Source of the DNA: Liolophura sinensis
Lineage: Eukaryota; Mollusca; Polyplacophora; Chitonida; Chitonidae
Assembly (NCBI RefSeq): GCF_032854445.1
Contig: NC_088295.1
Span: forward strand, 93,055,805-93,119,804
Direction of reading: 5' to 3'
Length of the DNA stretch: 64,000 bases
Shown here: in pieces, positions 34,981-47,271 of the stretch
Layout: each line of letters begins with the position of its first letter
Numbering within the stretch: the first letter of the stretch is position 1
The notes under the pieces: model-generated
The model's database searches: none
What the model was told of the DNA's origin: nothing
The model's input: the letters and a program-made list of their open reading frames with translations, nothing else
Made by a program: the position numbers and the translations under genes

Positions 34981-36440
34981 TCAGAAAGGTGTGAGGGTGT
35001 GGTGGGTGTGGGGTTGTGGTGGGAGTGGGGTTGTGGTGGGGGTGAGGTTGTGGTGGGGGTGAGGTTGTGATGGGGGTTGTGGTGGGGGTGGGGTTGTAAT
35101 GGGTGTGTTGTTGAGGTGGGAGTGGGGTTGTGGTGGGGGTGAGGTTGTGGTGGGAGTGGGGTTGTTATAGGGGTTGTGGTGGGGGTGGGGTTGTGGTGGG
35201 AGTGGGGTTGTGGTGGGGGTGGGGTTGTGATGGGTGTGTTGTTGTGGTGGGAGTGGGATTGTGGTGGGAGTGTTGTTGTGGTTGGAGTTGGGTTGTGGTG
35301 GGGGTGAGGTTGTGGTGGGGGTGGGGTTGTGATGGGTGTGTTGTTGTGGTGGGGGTGGGGTTGTGGTAGGCGTGAGGTTGTGGTGGGGGTGCGATTGTGG
35401 TGGGTAAGTTGTTGTAGTGTGAGTGGGGTTGTAGTGGGGATGAGGTTGTGGTGGGAGAGGGGTTGTGCTGGGTGTGTTGTTGTGGTGGGAGTGGGGTTGT
35501 GGTGGGTGTGTTGTTGTGGTGGGAGTGGGGTTGTGGTGGGTGTGTTGTTGTGGTGGGAGTGGGGTTGTGGTAGGGGTGAGGTTGTGATGGGGGTTGTGGT
35601 GGGGGTGGGGTTGTGGTGGGTGTGTTGTTGTGGTGGGAGTGGGATTGTGATGGGGTTGTGGTGGGGGTGGGGTTGTGGTGGGTGTGTTATTATGGTGGGA
35701 GTGGGGTTGTGGTGGGTGTGTTGTTGTGGTGGGTGTGTTGTGGTGGGAGTGGTATTGTGGTGGGAGTGGGGTTGTGGTGGGGGTGGGGTTGTGGTGGGGG
35801 TGAGGTTGTGGTGGGGGTGTAGTTGTGATGGGTGTGTTGTTGTGGTGGGGGTGGGGTTGTGGTGGGGGTGAGGTTGTGGTGGGGGTGTGGTTGTGGTGGG
35901 TGTGTTGTTGTGGTCGGGGTGGGGCTGTGGTGGGGTGAGGTTGTGGTGGGAGTGGGATTGTGGTGGGTGTGTTGTTGTGGTGGGAGTGGAATTGTGGTGG
36001 GTGTTTTGTTGTGGTGGGGGTTGGTTTGTGGTGGGGGTTGGTTTGTGGTGGGGGTTGTGGTGGGGGTGGGGTTGTGGTGAGTGTGTTGTTGTGGTGGGAG
36101 TGGGGTTGTGGTAGGGGTGAGGTTGTTGTAGGTGTGTTGTTGTGGTGGGAGTGGGGTTGTGGTGGGGGTGAGGTTGTGGTGGGGGCGGGGTTGTGGTGGA
36201 TGTGTTGTTGTGGTCGGAGTGGTGTTGTGGTGGGGCTGAGGTTGTGGTAGGGCTGTGGTTGTGGTGGGTGTGTTGTTGTGGTGGGAGTGGGGTTGTGGTT
36301 TGGGTGAGGTTGTGGTGTGGGTTGGGATGTGATGGAGGTTGCGTTTGTGTTGGGGTTGTGGCTGCGGTGGGGTTGTGGATGTGGTTGGGGTGGGGCTGTG
36401 TTGGGGGGAGGGGGGCTATGATGGTGTTGTGGTGTGAACC
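34981..36440. repeat. G/T-rich minisatellite (~18-bp units), strongly strand-biased
   Basis: Variants of GTGGTGGGGGTGGGGTT repeated for about 1.45 kb, with almost no C on the plus strand. The minus frame of 571 codons (Pro, Thr, His, Asn only in most of its length) and the Gly/Val/Trp plus frames are artefacts of composition. Many G runs of 3-5 make G-quadruplexes plausible. Confidence 0.95.
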
Positions 36441-36489
36441 TGCACCACGTGCATTTTGCTGATTGATTTGGGAAGCCGCCTTATCACTA

Positions 36490-36645
36490 GACAACGGCCC
36501 ACTCCCCCATGTTTGTAACTGGCCCACTCCCCCATGTTTGTAACTGGCCCACTCCCCCATGTTTGTAACTGGCCCACTCCCCCATGTTTGTAATTGGCCC
36601 AATCCCCATGTTTGTAATTGGCCCAATCCCCATGTTTGTAATTGG
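36490..36645. repeat. 24-25-bp tandem repeat, about 6 copies
   Basis: Unit GGCCCACTCCCCCATGTTTG plus TAACT; the last copies are a CAATCCCCATG variant. Confidence 0.93.
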
Positions 36646-37624
36646 TCCTGTTGATAAATTAACGATTAATCTAGAGTGGAAGAAGGACGTCATGATTATC
36701 CGGAAGGTGGTAAAAGTGTTAGCGATGTACATGTATGCTTGGTTCTTGTGATCTGGAGAACTATGGCTACTACACGTATCCACAGTAGTTTACTGGCCGC
36801 TCTCATCCCATTAATCCTTGTTTAATACATGGAGCACGGGTTGTGCTGAGGGAACGTCTGAATGAACACTATATGTTGTGTAGAGGCAGGTCCATTTAGA
36901 ATGTAACAGTAGGAAAACACCAATATACAAACTTTGGAACTGTGAACAAATTCTTGTGGAAGATGGTATTAAAGTAGACAAGTCGTACCAGTCGGACACT
37001 TAGACATTTTGTATATTGTCGATGGAAATAATTCATTCACGTGTATCTCATTCACGTGTATCTCTCAAAGGGCAAAAAGAAAAGAGATACCCTGAACAGA
37101 GTTTTTCGGTTTAATGTCATGAGAAACAAATTTGTGAGAACATGTTGTTACTGTCTTGAACGACTTCAGTTTGCCTTTCAAAGTGTCTCTGGTACCTCCT
37201 GGTCAAAACTCGTATATCAGGTCTCACGGGAAATGTATCTAACACCTGAAAACTCCTGTAGGCCTAGACATATGTTTTAATAAAAAAGTGTCATATACCG
37301 TTGAAAAGAAATGCCCGTAAATGTTTAGCCTGTATACCATCACCTACAACTAGATTCGGGTATCCGTGTCGCACCAGAGACAAATTCCACCAGCCAGTTT
37401 TGTCTATATTTTAAACGCTCAATTTTGGACTCGGTGAAAACGTTATATTTATTAAGGCAAATATACCCATTTTTATTATCTTCGGCTTTACACACTGCTT
37501 ATATATAAGTTGATTTAAAATTACTTAGCCAAATCAAGACTGTTTAATCGGACAAAAGCTCCCCTGCATGGGTCGTGGTTTTGCTTTGATGATTTAATCC
37601 ATTACAAGGCGGAGCTCTTTTTTC
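36646..37624. other. Unique intergenic spacer
   Basis: No gene recognised. Short frames have no family similarity. Confidence 0.4.
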
Positions 37625-38190
37625 CAGGTTTTCTTCTAGTCCAGGTTCTCCTCTATCCCAGGTTCTGCTCTGTTCGAGGGTCTGTCAGGTTCCAGGTCCT
37701 ATCCTGGTTCTGGTTCTTCCCTATTCTGCATGTAGGTTCTGCTCTGTTCTAGGTTCTGCTCTGTTCTAGGTTCTGCTCTGTTCTAGGTTCTGCTCTGTTC
37801 TAGGTTGTTCTAGGTTCTGCTCTGTTCTAGGTTCTGCTCTGTTCTAGGTTGTGCACTACGATCTGCTTTTTTCCAAGTTCTGCCCTGTTTCGGGTCCTAC
37901 TCTGTTCTAGGTCCTGTCTTGTTCTAGGTTCTGCACTTTTCTGTGATCTGGTTGTTTCCAAGTTCTGCCCTGTTTCGGGTCCTACTCTGTTCTAGGTCCT
38001 GTCCTGTTCTAGGTTGTGCACTTTTCAACGATCTGCTTTTTTCCAAGTTTTGCCCTGTTTCGGGTTCTACTTTGTTCTAGGTCCTGTCCTGTTCTAAGTT
38101 CTGTACTTTTCTACAATCTGCTTTTTTCCAAGTTCTGCCCTGTTTCGGGTCCTACTCTGTTCTAGGTCCTGTCTTGTTCAAGGTCCTCCC
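37625..38190. repeat. Pyrimidine-rich tandem repeat (17-bp and ~75-bp periods)
   Basis: Short units GTTCTGCTCTGTTCTAG on the left, then about four copies of a longer unit with TTCCAAGTTCTGCCCTGTTT and GGTCCTACTCTGTTCTAG. Confidence 0.88.
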
Positions 38191-38279
38191 CAGTTCCATG
38201 TAGACTTGTGAGAATACTAAGTGAGTCATTTCGTGTATTGTGTAGCAATATTTTCCGCAATTTGACTCCAGCAAATTGT

Positions 38280-41200
38280 ACTGTAGTGTAAGTGTAGATG
38301 ACTAAATTGTCTGCACAGTCGTACAAGTCCAGAGGAGGAAACCTCTGTACTGTCGTCTCAGCCCAGAGGAGGAAATCCTTGTAATGTCGAGTAAGTCTAG
38401 AGGAGGAAACACCTGTACTGTCGTGTAAGTCTAGAGGAGGAAACCCCTGTACTGCCGTGTACGTCTAGAGGAGGAAACCCTTGTACTGTCGTGTAAGTCC
38501 AGAGGAGGAAATTGTCTGCACGGTCTTACAAGTCCAGGCGAGGGAACCTCTGTACTGTCGTGTAAGTCCAGAGGAGGAAACCCCTGTACTCTCGTGGAAG
38601 CGCAGAGAAGAAACCCCATGCACTGTCGTGTAAGTCAAGAGAAGAAAGCCCCTGTTCTCCCGTGTAAGTCCAGAGGTCCCTGTACTGTCGTATGAGTCCA
38701 GAGAGAAATAACGTCTACTGTCGTGATAGTTCAAAGGAGAAATCTCTTGTACTGCCGTATAAGTCCTGTGAGGAAACCCATGTACTGTCGTGTAGGTCCA
38801 GAGGAGGAAACCCCTGTACTGTCGTGTAAATCCAGAGGTGGAAATTGTCTGTACAGTCGTACAAGTCCAGAGGAAGAAACTCCTGTACAGTCGTGTAAGC
38901 CCAGAGGAGGAAACCCCTGTACTGTCATGTTAGTGTAAAGGAGGAAATCCCTGTACTGTCGTGTAAGCCCAGAGAAGGAAATCGTCTGTATTGTTGTCAA
39001 AGTTCCCTGGAGGAATTCCCTGTACTGTCGTGTAAGTCCAGAGGAGAATTGCCTGTACCCCTATGTAAATCCAGAGGATGAGGTCCTTGTAGTCTCATCT
39101 AACTCCAGAGAAGGAAACTGTCTGTTGTGTCGTGTAAGTCCAGCAGGGGAATTCCCCTTTATTGTCGTCTAAGTCCAGAGGAGGAAGTCCCCTATATTCT
39201 CGTATAACTCCAGAGGAGGAAACTGTCTGTTGTGTCATGTAAGTCCAGAGAGGGAATGCCCCTTTAATGTCGTGTAAGTCCAGAGGAGGATTTTTGTCTG
39301 TACTGTCGTGTTAGTCGAGAAGAGGAAACCCCTGTACTGTCGCGAAAGTCCAGAGAAGAAAGCCCCTGTTCTTTCCTGTTAGTTCAACGGAGAAATCCCC
39401 TGTACTGTCGTACAAGTCCAGAAAAGGAAACCCATGTACTGTCCTGTAGACCCAAAGGAGGAAATCCCGGTAATGTCGTGTAAGTCCAGAGGAGAAATTT
39501 CCCTGTACTCTCGTGTGAGTCGAGAAGAGAATTGCCTGTACCCCTATGTAAATCCAGTGGAGGAGGTCCCCCGTTGTCTCATCTAACTCCAGAGGCGGAA
39601 ACTGTCTGTTGTGTCGTGAAAGTCCAGAGGGGGAATTTCCTTTTAATGTCGTCTAAGTCCAAAGGAGGATTTTTTATCTGTACTGTTGTGTTAGTAGAGA
39701 AGAGGTAACCCCTGTACTGTCGTGTAAATGTACAGGAGGAAACCCCTGTACTGTCGTGTAAGTCCAGAGGAGGAAACCCCTGTACTTCCGTGTAAGTCTA
39801 GAAGAAGAAACCTCTGTACTGTCGTGAAAGTCAAGAGGAGGAAACCCCTGTAATGTCGTGTAAGTCTAGAGGAAGAAACCCCTGAAATGTCGTGTAAGTC
39901 TACAGGACTAAACCCCTCTACTGCCATGTAAATCTAGAGAAGGAAACCTCTGTACTGTCGTTTAAGTCTAGAGGAGGACCACCCCCACCCCCCCGTACTG
40001 TCGTGTAAGTCCAGAGCAGGAAACCCGTGTACTGTCGTGTACGTCTAGAGGAAGATACCCTTGTACTGTCGCGTAAGCGCAGAGAATTAAACCCCTGTAG
40101 TGTCGTGTAAGTCGGAAGGAGGAAACCCTTATACCGTCGTGTAAGTCCAGAGGAGAAAACCCCTGTACAGGCCTGTAAGGCTAGAGAATAAATCCCCTGT
40201 ACTGTCGGGTAAGCCCAGAGGAGGAAACCTCTGTTCTCTCGTGTAAGTCCAGAGGTCCCTGTACTGTCATGTAAGTCCAGAGAAAAATCCCGTGTTCAGA
40301 GAAGGAAGCTCATGTACTGTCGTGTAGGTCCACAGAAGGAAATCGTCTGTACTGTAGTGGTATTGTTCCAGAGGAGGAAATTGTCTGTACAGTCGTACAA
40401 GTCCAGAGGAGGAAACCCCTGTACAGTTGTGTAAGCCCAGAGGAGGAAACCCCTGTACTGTCATATAAGTTTAGAGGAGGAAAACCCTGTGCTGTCGTGT
40501 AAGTTCAGAGGACTAAATCGTCTGTACTGTCGTGTAAATCCAGAGGACGAAACTGTCTGAAGTGTCATGTAAGTTCAGAGAGGGAATGTCCCTTTAATGT
40601 CGGGTAAGTCCAGAGGAGGATTTTTGTCTGTACTGTCGTGTTAGTCGAGAAGAGGAAACACCTGTACTGTCGTGTAAGTCCAGAGGAGGAAAACTCTGTA
40701 CTGCCGTATAAGTCTAGAAGAGGAAAAATCTGTACTGTCGTGAAAGTCTAGAGATGTAAGTTGTCTGTACTGTCGTGTAAATCCAGAGCAGGACACTCTT
40801 GTATTGTTATGTAAGTCCAGAGGAGGACACCCTTGTACTGTTATGTAAATCCAGAGGAGGACACCCTTGTACTGTTATGTAAGTCCAGAGGAGGACACCC
40901 TTGTACTGTTATGTAAGTCCAGAGGAGGACACCCTTGTACTGTTATGTAAGTCCAGAGGAGGATACTCTTGTATTGTTATGTAAGTCCAGAGGAGGACAA
41001 CCTTGTATTGTTATGTAAGTCCAGAGAAGGACACCCTTGTACTGTTATGTAAGTCCAGAGGAGGACAACCTTGTATTGTTATGTAAGTCCAGAGAAGGGC
41101 AGCCTTGAACTGTTATGTAAGTCCAGAGGAGGCCACCCTTGTACTGTTATGTAAGTCCAGAGGAGGACACCCTTGTACTGTATATAAGTCCAGAGGAGGA

Positions 41201-41375
41201 CACCCTTGTACTATTATGTAAGTCCAGAGGAGGACACCCTTGTACTGTTATATAAGTCCAGAGGAGGACACCCTTGTACTGTATATAAGTCCAGAGGAGG
41301 ACACCCTTGTACTGTTATGTAAGTCTAGAGGAGGACACCCTTGTACTGTTATGTAAGTCCAGAGGAGGTACATGT
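38280..41375. repeat. 34-bp minisatellite, about 85-90 copies
   Basis: The unit contains GTAAGTCCAGAGGAGGAAAC and CCCTGTACTGTCGT. From 38280 to about 40780 copies are diverged; from 40790 to 41375 they are a homogeneous ACACCCTTGTACTGTTATG subfamily. Larger blocks repeat (39030-39300, 39520-39690, 40550-40640 share the TTTAATGTCG variant). The largest diverged array in the intergenic region. Confidence 0.95.
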
Positions 41376-41394
41376 AAATGCTTCAATAGCGGAG

Positions 41395-43360
41395 ATAACT
41401 TTAGGTAGCTGTAATGTAGGAGACATGACCGGGTAGTTGAGATGTTGACAACTTAGCACTGGACAGACTTGCTCACCTGTAATATAGCCATTGTGACTTT
41501 ATGTAGCTGTGATATACCCAGTGTGACTTTAGGTAGCTGTGATGCAGTTCATCTGACTTTGAATACCTATGATGTAGTCAGTATGACTAGGTAGCTGTGG
41601 TGTATTCAGCGTTACTTTAGGTCGCTGTGATATTTTCAGTGTGACTTTAGGTAGTTATGATGTAGTCAGTGTGACTTTAGGTAGCTGTGATGTATTCAGT
41701 GTGATCTCAGGTAGCTGTGATATTCCATGTGACTTTAGACAGCTGTGATGTAGCCAGTGTGACTTTAGACAGCTGTGATATAGTGAATGTGTCTTCACTG
41801 AGCTGTGATATAGTCAGTCTGACTTTAAGTAGCTGTGACATAGCCAGTGTGACTTTAGACAGCTGTGATATAGCCAGTGTGACTTTATGAAGCTGTGATA
41901 TAGTGAATATGTTTTCACTGAGCTGTGATATAGTCAGTCTGACTTTAGGTAGCTGTGATATAGTCAGTGTGACTGTATGTAGCTGTGATATAGCCAGTGT
42001 GACTTTAAGTAGCTGTGATATAGCCAGTGTGACTTTAGGCAGCTGTGATATATCCAGTGTGACTTTAGGTAGCTGTGATATAGCCAGTGTGACTTTAGGT
42101 AGCTGTTATGTAGTCAGTGAGACTTAAGGTAGCTGTTATGTAGTCAGTGTGACTTTAGGTAGCTGTGATATTCCATGTGACTTTAGACAGCTGTGATATA
42201 GCCAGTGTGACTTTAGGAAGCTGTGATATAGTGAATGTGTCTTCACTGAGCTGTGATATAGTCAGTGTGACTTTAGGTAGCTGTGATATAGTCAGTGTGA
42301 CTGTATGTAGCTGTGATGTAGCCAGTGTGACTTTAGACAGCTGTGATGCAGCCAGTGTGACTTTAGGTAGCTGTGATATAGCCAGTGTGACTTTAGGTAG
42401 CTGTGATATAGTCAATGTGACTGTATGTAGCTGTGATATAGCCAGTGTGACTTTAAGTAGCTGTGACATAGCCAGTGTGACTTTAGACAGCTGTGATGCA
42501 GCCAGTGTGACTTTAGACAGCTGTGATGTAGCCAGTGTGACTTTAGGAAGCTGTGATATAGTGAATGTGTCTTCACTGAGCTGTGATATAGTCAGTCTGA
42601 CTTTAAGTAGCTGTGACATAGCCAGTGTGACTTTAGACAGCTGTGATGTAGCCAGTGTGACTTTAGGTAGCTGTGATATAGTCAATGTGTTTTCACTGAG
42701 CTGTGATATAGTCAGTCTGACTTTAAGTAGCTGTGATATTCCATGTGACTTTAGACAGCTGTGATGTAGCCAGTGCGACTTTAGGAAGCTGTGATATAGT
42801 GAATATGTTTTCACTGAGCTGTGATATAGTCAGTGTGACTTTAGGTAGCTGTGATATAGTCAGTGTGACTGTATGTAGCTGTGATATAGCCAGTTTGACT
42901 TTAAGTAGCTGTGATATAGCCAGTGTGACTTTAGGCAGCTGTGATATATCCAGTGTGACTTTAGGTAGCTGTGATATAGCCAGTGTGACTTTAGGTAGCT
43001 GTTATGTAGTCAGTGAGACTTTAGGTAGCTGTTATGTAGTCAGTGTGACTTTAGGTAGCTGTAATATAGCCAGTGTGACTTTAGGTAGCTGTGATATTCC
43101 ATGTGACTTTAGACAGCTGTGATGTAGCCAGTGTGACTTTGGGAAGCTGTGATATAGTGAATGTGTCTTCACTGAGCTGTGATATAGTCAGTGTGACTTT
43201 AGGTAGCTGTGGTATAGTCAGTGTGACTGTATGTAGCTGTGATATAGCCAGTTTGACTTTAAGTAGCTGTGATATAGCCAGTGTGACTTTAGGCAGCTGT
43301 GATATATCCAGTGTGACTTTAGGTAGCTGTAATATAACCAGTGTGACTTTAGATAGCTGT
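41395..43360. repeat. 30-bp minisatellite, about 65 copies with block structure
   Basis: Unit GTGACTTTAGGTAGCTGTGA plus TATAGCCA. A rare TATTCCATGTGACTTT variant recurs at 41721, 42169, 42737 and 43095, marking repeated blocks. Period divisible by three, hence open frames on both strands. Confidence 0.95.
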
Positions 43361-44529
43361 GTACAATGCGACTATGAGGACTTCTACTCCTACATCCCTA
43401 CCGATATGCATCTGTAACCTATTATTTGATGTCTTTTGTTTCTTCTTATCCGAGGAAGTCAACGGTGCACATTTCTCCGGTCTCTGGGGTGGATTAAATG
43501 AACATGGCTACATGTAGGCCACCGATGGGATCAGTGTGTCGATTTGTGCACAGAGGACTGTGCAGAATTTCTGTATTTGTCAGCTGTGTATGGCATGTTT
43601 ATTATGACCAATAAAGGTGTGAACCAGGGCATATTTTTGTGCATGCCTTTGTCATAAACTTCTTTAGGTAATTTTCTGCACGCCTGAGATTTTGTGTGGA
43701 TAAAGGCTATAGAAATGAGCGTAGGCTACACGACGGCTATGCTTTACAGAGGCGTCGGCGCATATGTTCAGATCCCAGTGAATACACTATGCTTTTGTAC
43801 ACTGAAAGCAAAGTGCTTTCAATGATGACGAGTTTTGTTACAATAGAAAACTTAGATGTACAAATAAAGACGTGGTTTATGTGGAATGGGTTTTGCTACG
43901 TAATGTTTTGTGTACGTCTTTTCGATGTGAAGGAGTACTACATATGCTGCTGTCTGAGTCAACACTCCTAGTAAGGCACAGAATACACTTCATGTCAAAA
44001 CCAAATTGTGTACCTAATCTGAAATCAGGGAAATATTTTCTTAACATATTTTAAAATTTTTTATTGGTCACATATAAATGTTTGTCTATAGGTGTATACG
44101 CCCATGTCAGAACGATTGAGTCATTCCTTCGTGAGATCAGTGTTTTGTCAAGACACAGACGAGATGGAATGCTGAAGAAATATTCTCTTAAAAAATTCTA
44201 CATCGATATATTCGGATAATTCGTGCAAACATACAACAGCTAATGAATAGTGAACGCCTGGGTTTATTGGACTTTTATTTGACAAAGGAAAACCTTCTCC
44301 GTGGACCAAGCTCGACCAACGTCAGATTAACGTTGAGTCATATCTTAACGAAAGTTTTGTTGTTTTTTTCAGTTAAAATATACTAACGGGATGTGTATGA
44401 ATGAATAGATGTGTCTAATATAGAAAATAGATTGATAGATATGTATGAGCAGTAATAAAACTTATTACAAAAGAAGTTGTTAAGAACAGGCAAATGCACC
44501 GAATATGTCATTTGGTGGTGTCTAGGTAT
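43361..44529. other. Unique intergenic spacer
   Basis: No array or recognisable gene. A 91-codon frame at 43696-43971 has no family similarity. Confidence 0.4.
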
Positions 44530-45715
44530 CCCTGCAGTTACCCTACCCCCAGTGCTCTTGTCTGTTTCCCCGTGATTCTCTTACCTCCAGTGCTCTTGTC
44601 TGTTTCCCCGTGATTCTCTTACCTCCAGTGCTCTTGTCTGTTTCCCCGTGATTCTCTTACCTCCAGTGCTCTTGGGACTTGGGTATCCCCGAGATTCTTC
44701 TGCATCCTCTGCTCTTGGGACTTAGTTTTCCCCGCAATTCCCCTGCCTCTCTCTTAAGACCTGGGTATCCCCAAAATTCCCCAGTTTATCCCCAGGATCC
44801 CATCTCCTCTAATGTTTTTGGAACCTAGGTATCCCCAAGATTCCCTTTCCTCTGTTGTTGTTGGGACCTAGGAATCCCGAAATTCCCCTGCCTTTATTTT
44901 CCTTGGGACCCAGATATCCCCGAGATTCCATTATGCTTATTCTTCTTGTTACCTTTTTATCCCCAAGATTCCTTTGTCAGTTGTTCCTGGAACCTAGATA
45001 TGCCAGAGATTACCTTGCCTCTGATATTTTTGGGACATAGTTATCCCCAAGATTCCCCTGCCTCTGTTGTTCTTGGAAACCGGGTATCCCCAAGATTCCC
45101 TTGTCTCTGATGTTCTTGAGACCCGGGTATCCCCAAGATTCCCCTGCCTCTGATGTTCTTGGGACTCAGGTATCCCCAAGGTTTCCCTGCTTATGATGTT
45201 CTTGAGACCCAGGTATCCCCAAGGTTTCCCTTGCCTCTGATGTTCTTGGAAAACCAAGTAACCCCAAGATTCCAGTGACTTTGTTGTTCTTGGGACCCAG
45301 GTGTTCCCAAGATTCCCTTGCCTCTGATGTTTTTGGTAACCAGGTATGCCCAAGATTCCCTGCCTCTAATGTTCTCGGGACCCAGGAATCCCCAAGAATC
45401 TCCTGCCTCTGATGTCCTTGGGGACCCAGGAATCCCCAAGAATCTCCTGCCGCTGATGTCCTTGGGGACCCAGGAATCCCCAAGAATCTCCTGCCTCTGA
45501 TGTTCTTGGGAACCAGGTATCCCCTAGGCTTCCCTTGCCTCTGATGTACTTGAGACCCAGGTATCCCCACGATTCCCCTTTCTCTGATGTTCTGGGAACC
45601 AGGTATCCCCAAGATTCCCTGTCCCTGATGTTCTTGGGAACCAGGTATCCACAAGATTAACCTTCCGCTATTGTTTTTGGGACCCCGGTATCCCCAAGAT
45701 TCCCCTCCTCGAATG
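44530..45715. repeat. ~43-bp minisatellite, about 28 copies
   Basis: The unit contains CTTGGGACCCAGGTATCCCC and AAGATTCCCCTGCCTCTGAT. The left edge has three copies of a related 42-bp variant with TCTGTTTCCCCGTGATTCTC. Confidence 0.93.
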
Positions 45716-45849
45716 TATTTTTGACATTTCATTAATATCAGTCCAATATCAGTCTTTATCAGTAAGAATTTTGTTTTATTTATATTTAGGGCTAATACTG
45801 TCAAGCCACCCATGCACTTTTTGTAGTTCACTTGACATGGGATTAGGTA

Positions 45850-46205
45850 ACTGCTTCAAATGTGAAATGTGCAGAGGTATGGTCTGGAAATAGTAGTATG
45901 TTAAATGTGAGATGTGCAGAGGTATGGTCTGGAAATAGTAAAATGTGAGATGTGCAGTGGTATGGTCTGGAAATAGTAAAGTGTTAAATGTGAGATGTGC
46001 AGAGGTATGGTCTTTAAATAGTAAAATGTGAGATGTGCAGTGGTACGGAGTGGAAATAGTAAAGTGTTAAATGTGAGATGTGCAGAGGTATGGTCTGGAA
46101 ATAGTAAAATGTGAGATGTGCAGTGGTATGGTCTGGAAATAGTAAAATGTTAAATATGAGATGTGCAGAGGTATGGTCTGGGAATAGTAGTATGTTAAAT
46201 GATTT
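45850..46205. repeat. 45-bp tandem repeat, about 8 copies
   Basis: The unit contains AAATGTGAGATGTGCAGAGG and TATGGTCTGGAAATAGTA. Some copies lack about 7 bp. Confidence 0.92.
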
Positions 46206-46339
46206 TGTATATTTTATGTACACAATAAACCTCAGGATACCCATTAAATCAGAGATCATTTGGGTGCAGCATATTTTGATTGTAGAAAGAGATAAGCATT
46301 TCTTGTGTTTAGGGCATAAAAGCTGCCTTTTTTAAAGTA

Positions 46340-46640
46340 AAGTATCAAGATCTATCTGGTCCTTGCTGTTGATGCGAAATCCATCGTTATGTGACTGTTT
46401 TAGAAGACTTTGGCGACTGATAGCATCCAAAGCTTTCATAAGATCAGGAAATGTTACAAAGCTGAATAGTTTTGATTCATATCACATAGGTAAGATTCAG
46501 CATAGTCCATAAAGCCCAGCTTACATTGTAGCTGTCTGACTGCATTTATTCCAGTGAAAATAATCAAACTTGTAAATAAAAATATTTTCAGAAACAATTT
46601 TAACGGCCTTGCTGCCGATGGTTATTTTCTTTTTAATGTC
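46340..46640 (-). mobile_element. Possible decayed LINE reverse-transcriptase fragment
   Basis: A minus-strand frame reads FPDLMKALDAISRQSLLKQ, resembling the DL.KAFD.V.R..L block of LINE reverse transcriptases. No other RT block, such as a YADD box, was found nearby, and the flanking frames are broken. A weak call. Confidence 0.25.
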
Positions 46641-47153
46641 TTTGGCTTTAAGCTTTTTCTTTTTATGCCGTCACCAGTATCAGCTTTATATGTGATTGAA
46701 ATCATTGAGAGGGTATAGACCTTCAAGAAGACGGGCAATACCAATGTTGTGAGATCATTCAGCTATTCTTCATGTTTTCGTATGTTCCTGGTTGTGTTTT
46801 TTCATATCTCACGAGGTAAAACATACTAAATGATTTGTAGAACATCTTCTGCTGTATGGTGACCATCCGTGCATAGCGTTTCTATTCTGCTCCTTGTGTT
46901 AAGGTGAGCTGGAACTCTCATGTCCACACAAAGGCGACCACGCCTTTCGAAGTACCTCAGAGGAGACACCTCAAAGAAGTTTGACGTGCTTTCGCGAAAA
47001 TAGAATTTTTCCACGCAATTTACAGAAATGTTCTGTTATATATATACGTTCTCCTTATGAATGAAATTTTTCGATATAAAGTAACCTGATAGATGATCCT
47101 CTTTCTAGTTCCCTATCGGCCCGCACCGCGGATAGTTTGGTATCGACGACGAG
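46641..47153. other. 5' flank of gene B
   Basis: AT-rich upstream sequence containing the TATA-like motif at 47075. A 62-codon minus frame (46826-47014) is not recognisable. Confidence 0.35.
47075..47080 (+). promoter_or_regulatory. TATA-like motif upstream of gene B
   Basis: TATAAA 74 bp before the gene B ATG, compatible with a start site around 47105 and a short leader. No transcript evidence is available, and a 5' UTR intron is also possible (CTTTCTAG at about 47101-47108). Confidence 0.2.
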
Positions 47154-47271
47154 ATGGAGATGTATAAAACATTAAATATTTTAGCTTTCTTTCTTGTTTT
47201 TGCAATGGATTTACATCAGTCGGAGTCAGTTCTTGAGCAGATGTTCGACGATCTGGAAAATGGTGTAGCGC
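47154..47271 (+). CDS. Gene B exon 1: start and signal peptide
   Basis: ATG at 47154 with a second in-frame ATG at 47160. MEMYKTLNILAFFLVFAM is a signal sequence, followed by acidic FDDLENGVA. Donor GTGAGT, phase 1, 118 nt (gene A exon 1 has 112 nt, same phase). Which ATG is used cannot be told from sequence. Confidence 0.72.

Noticed and set aside
34911-36626. 571-codon minus-strand open frame rich in Pro, Thr, His and Asn
   Set aside because: It is the translation of the G/T-rich minisatellite and its C/A-rich complement. No start context, splice sites or domain; composition follows the repeat exactly.
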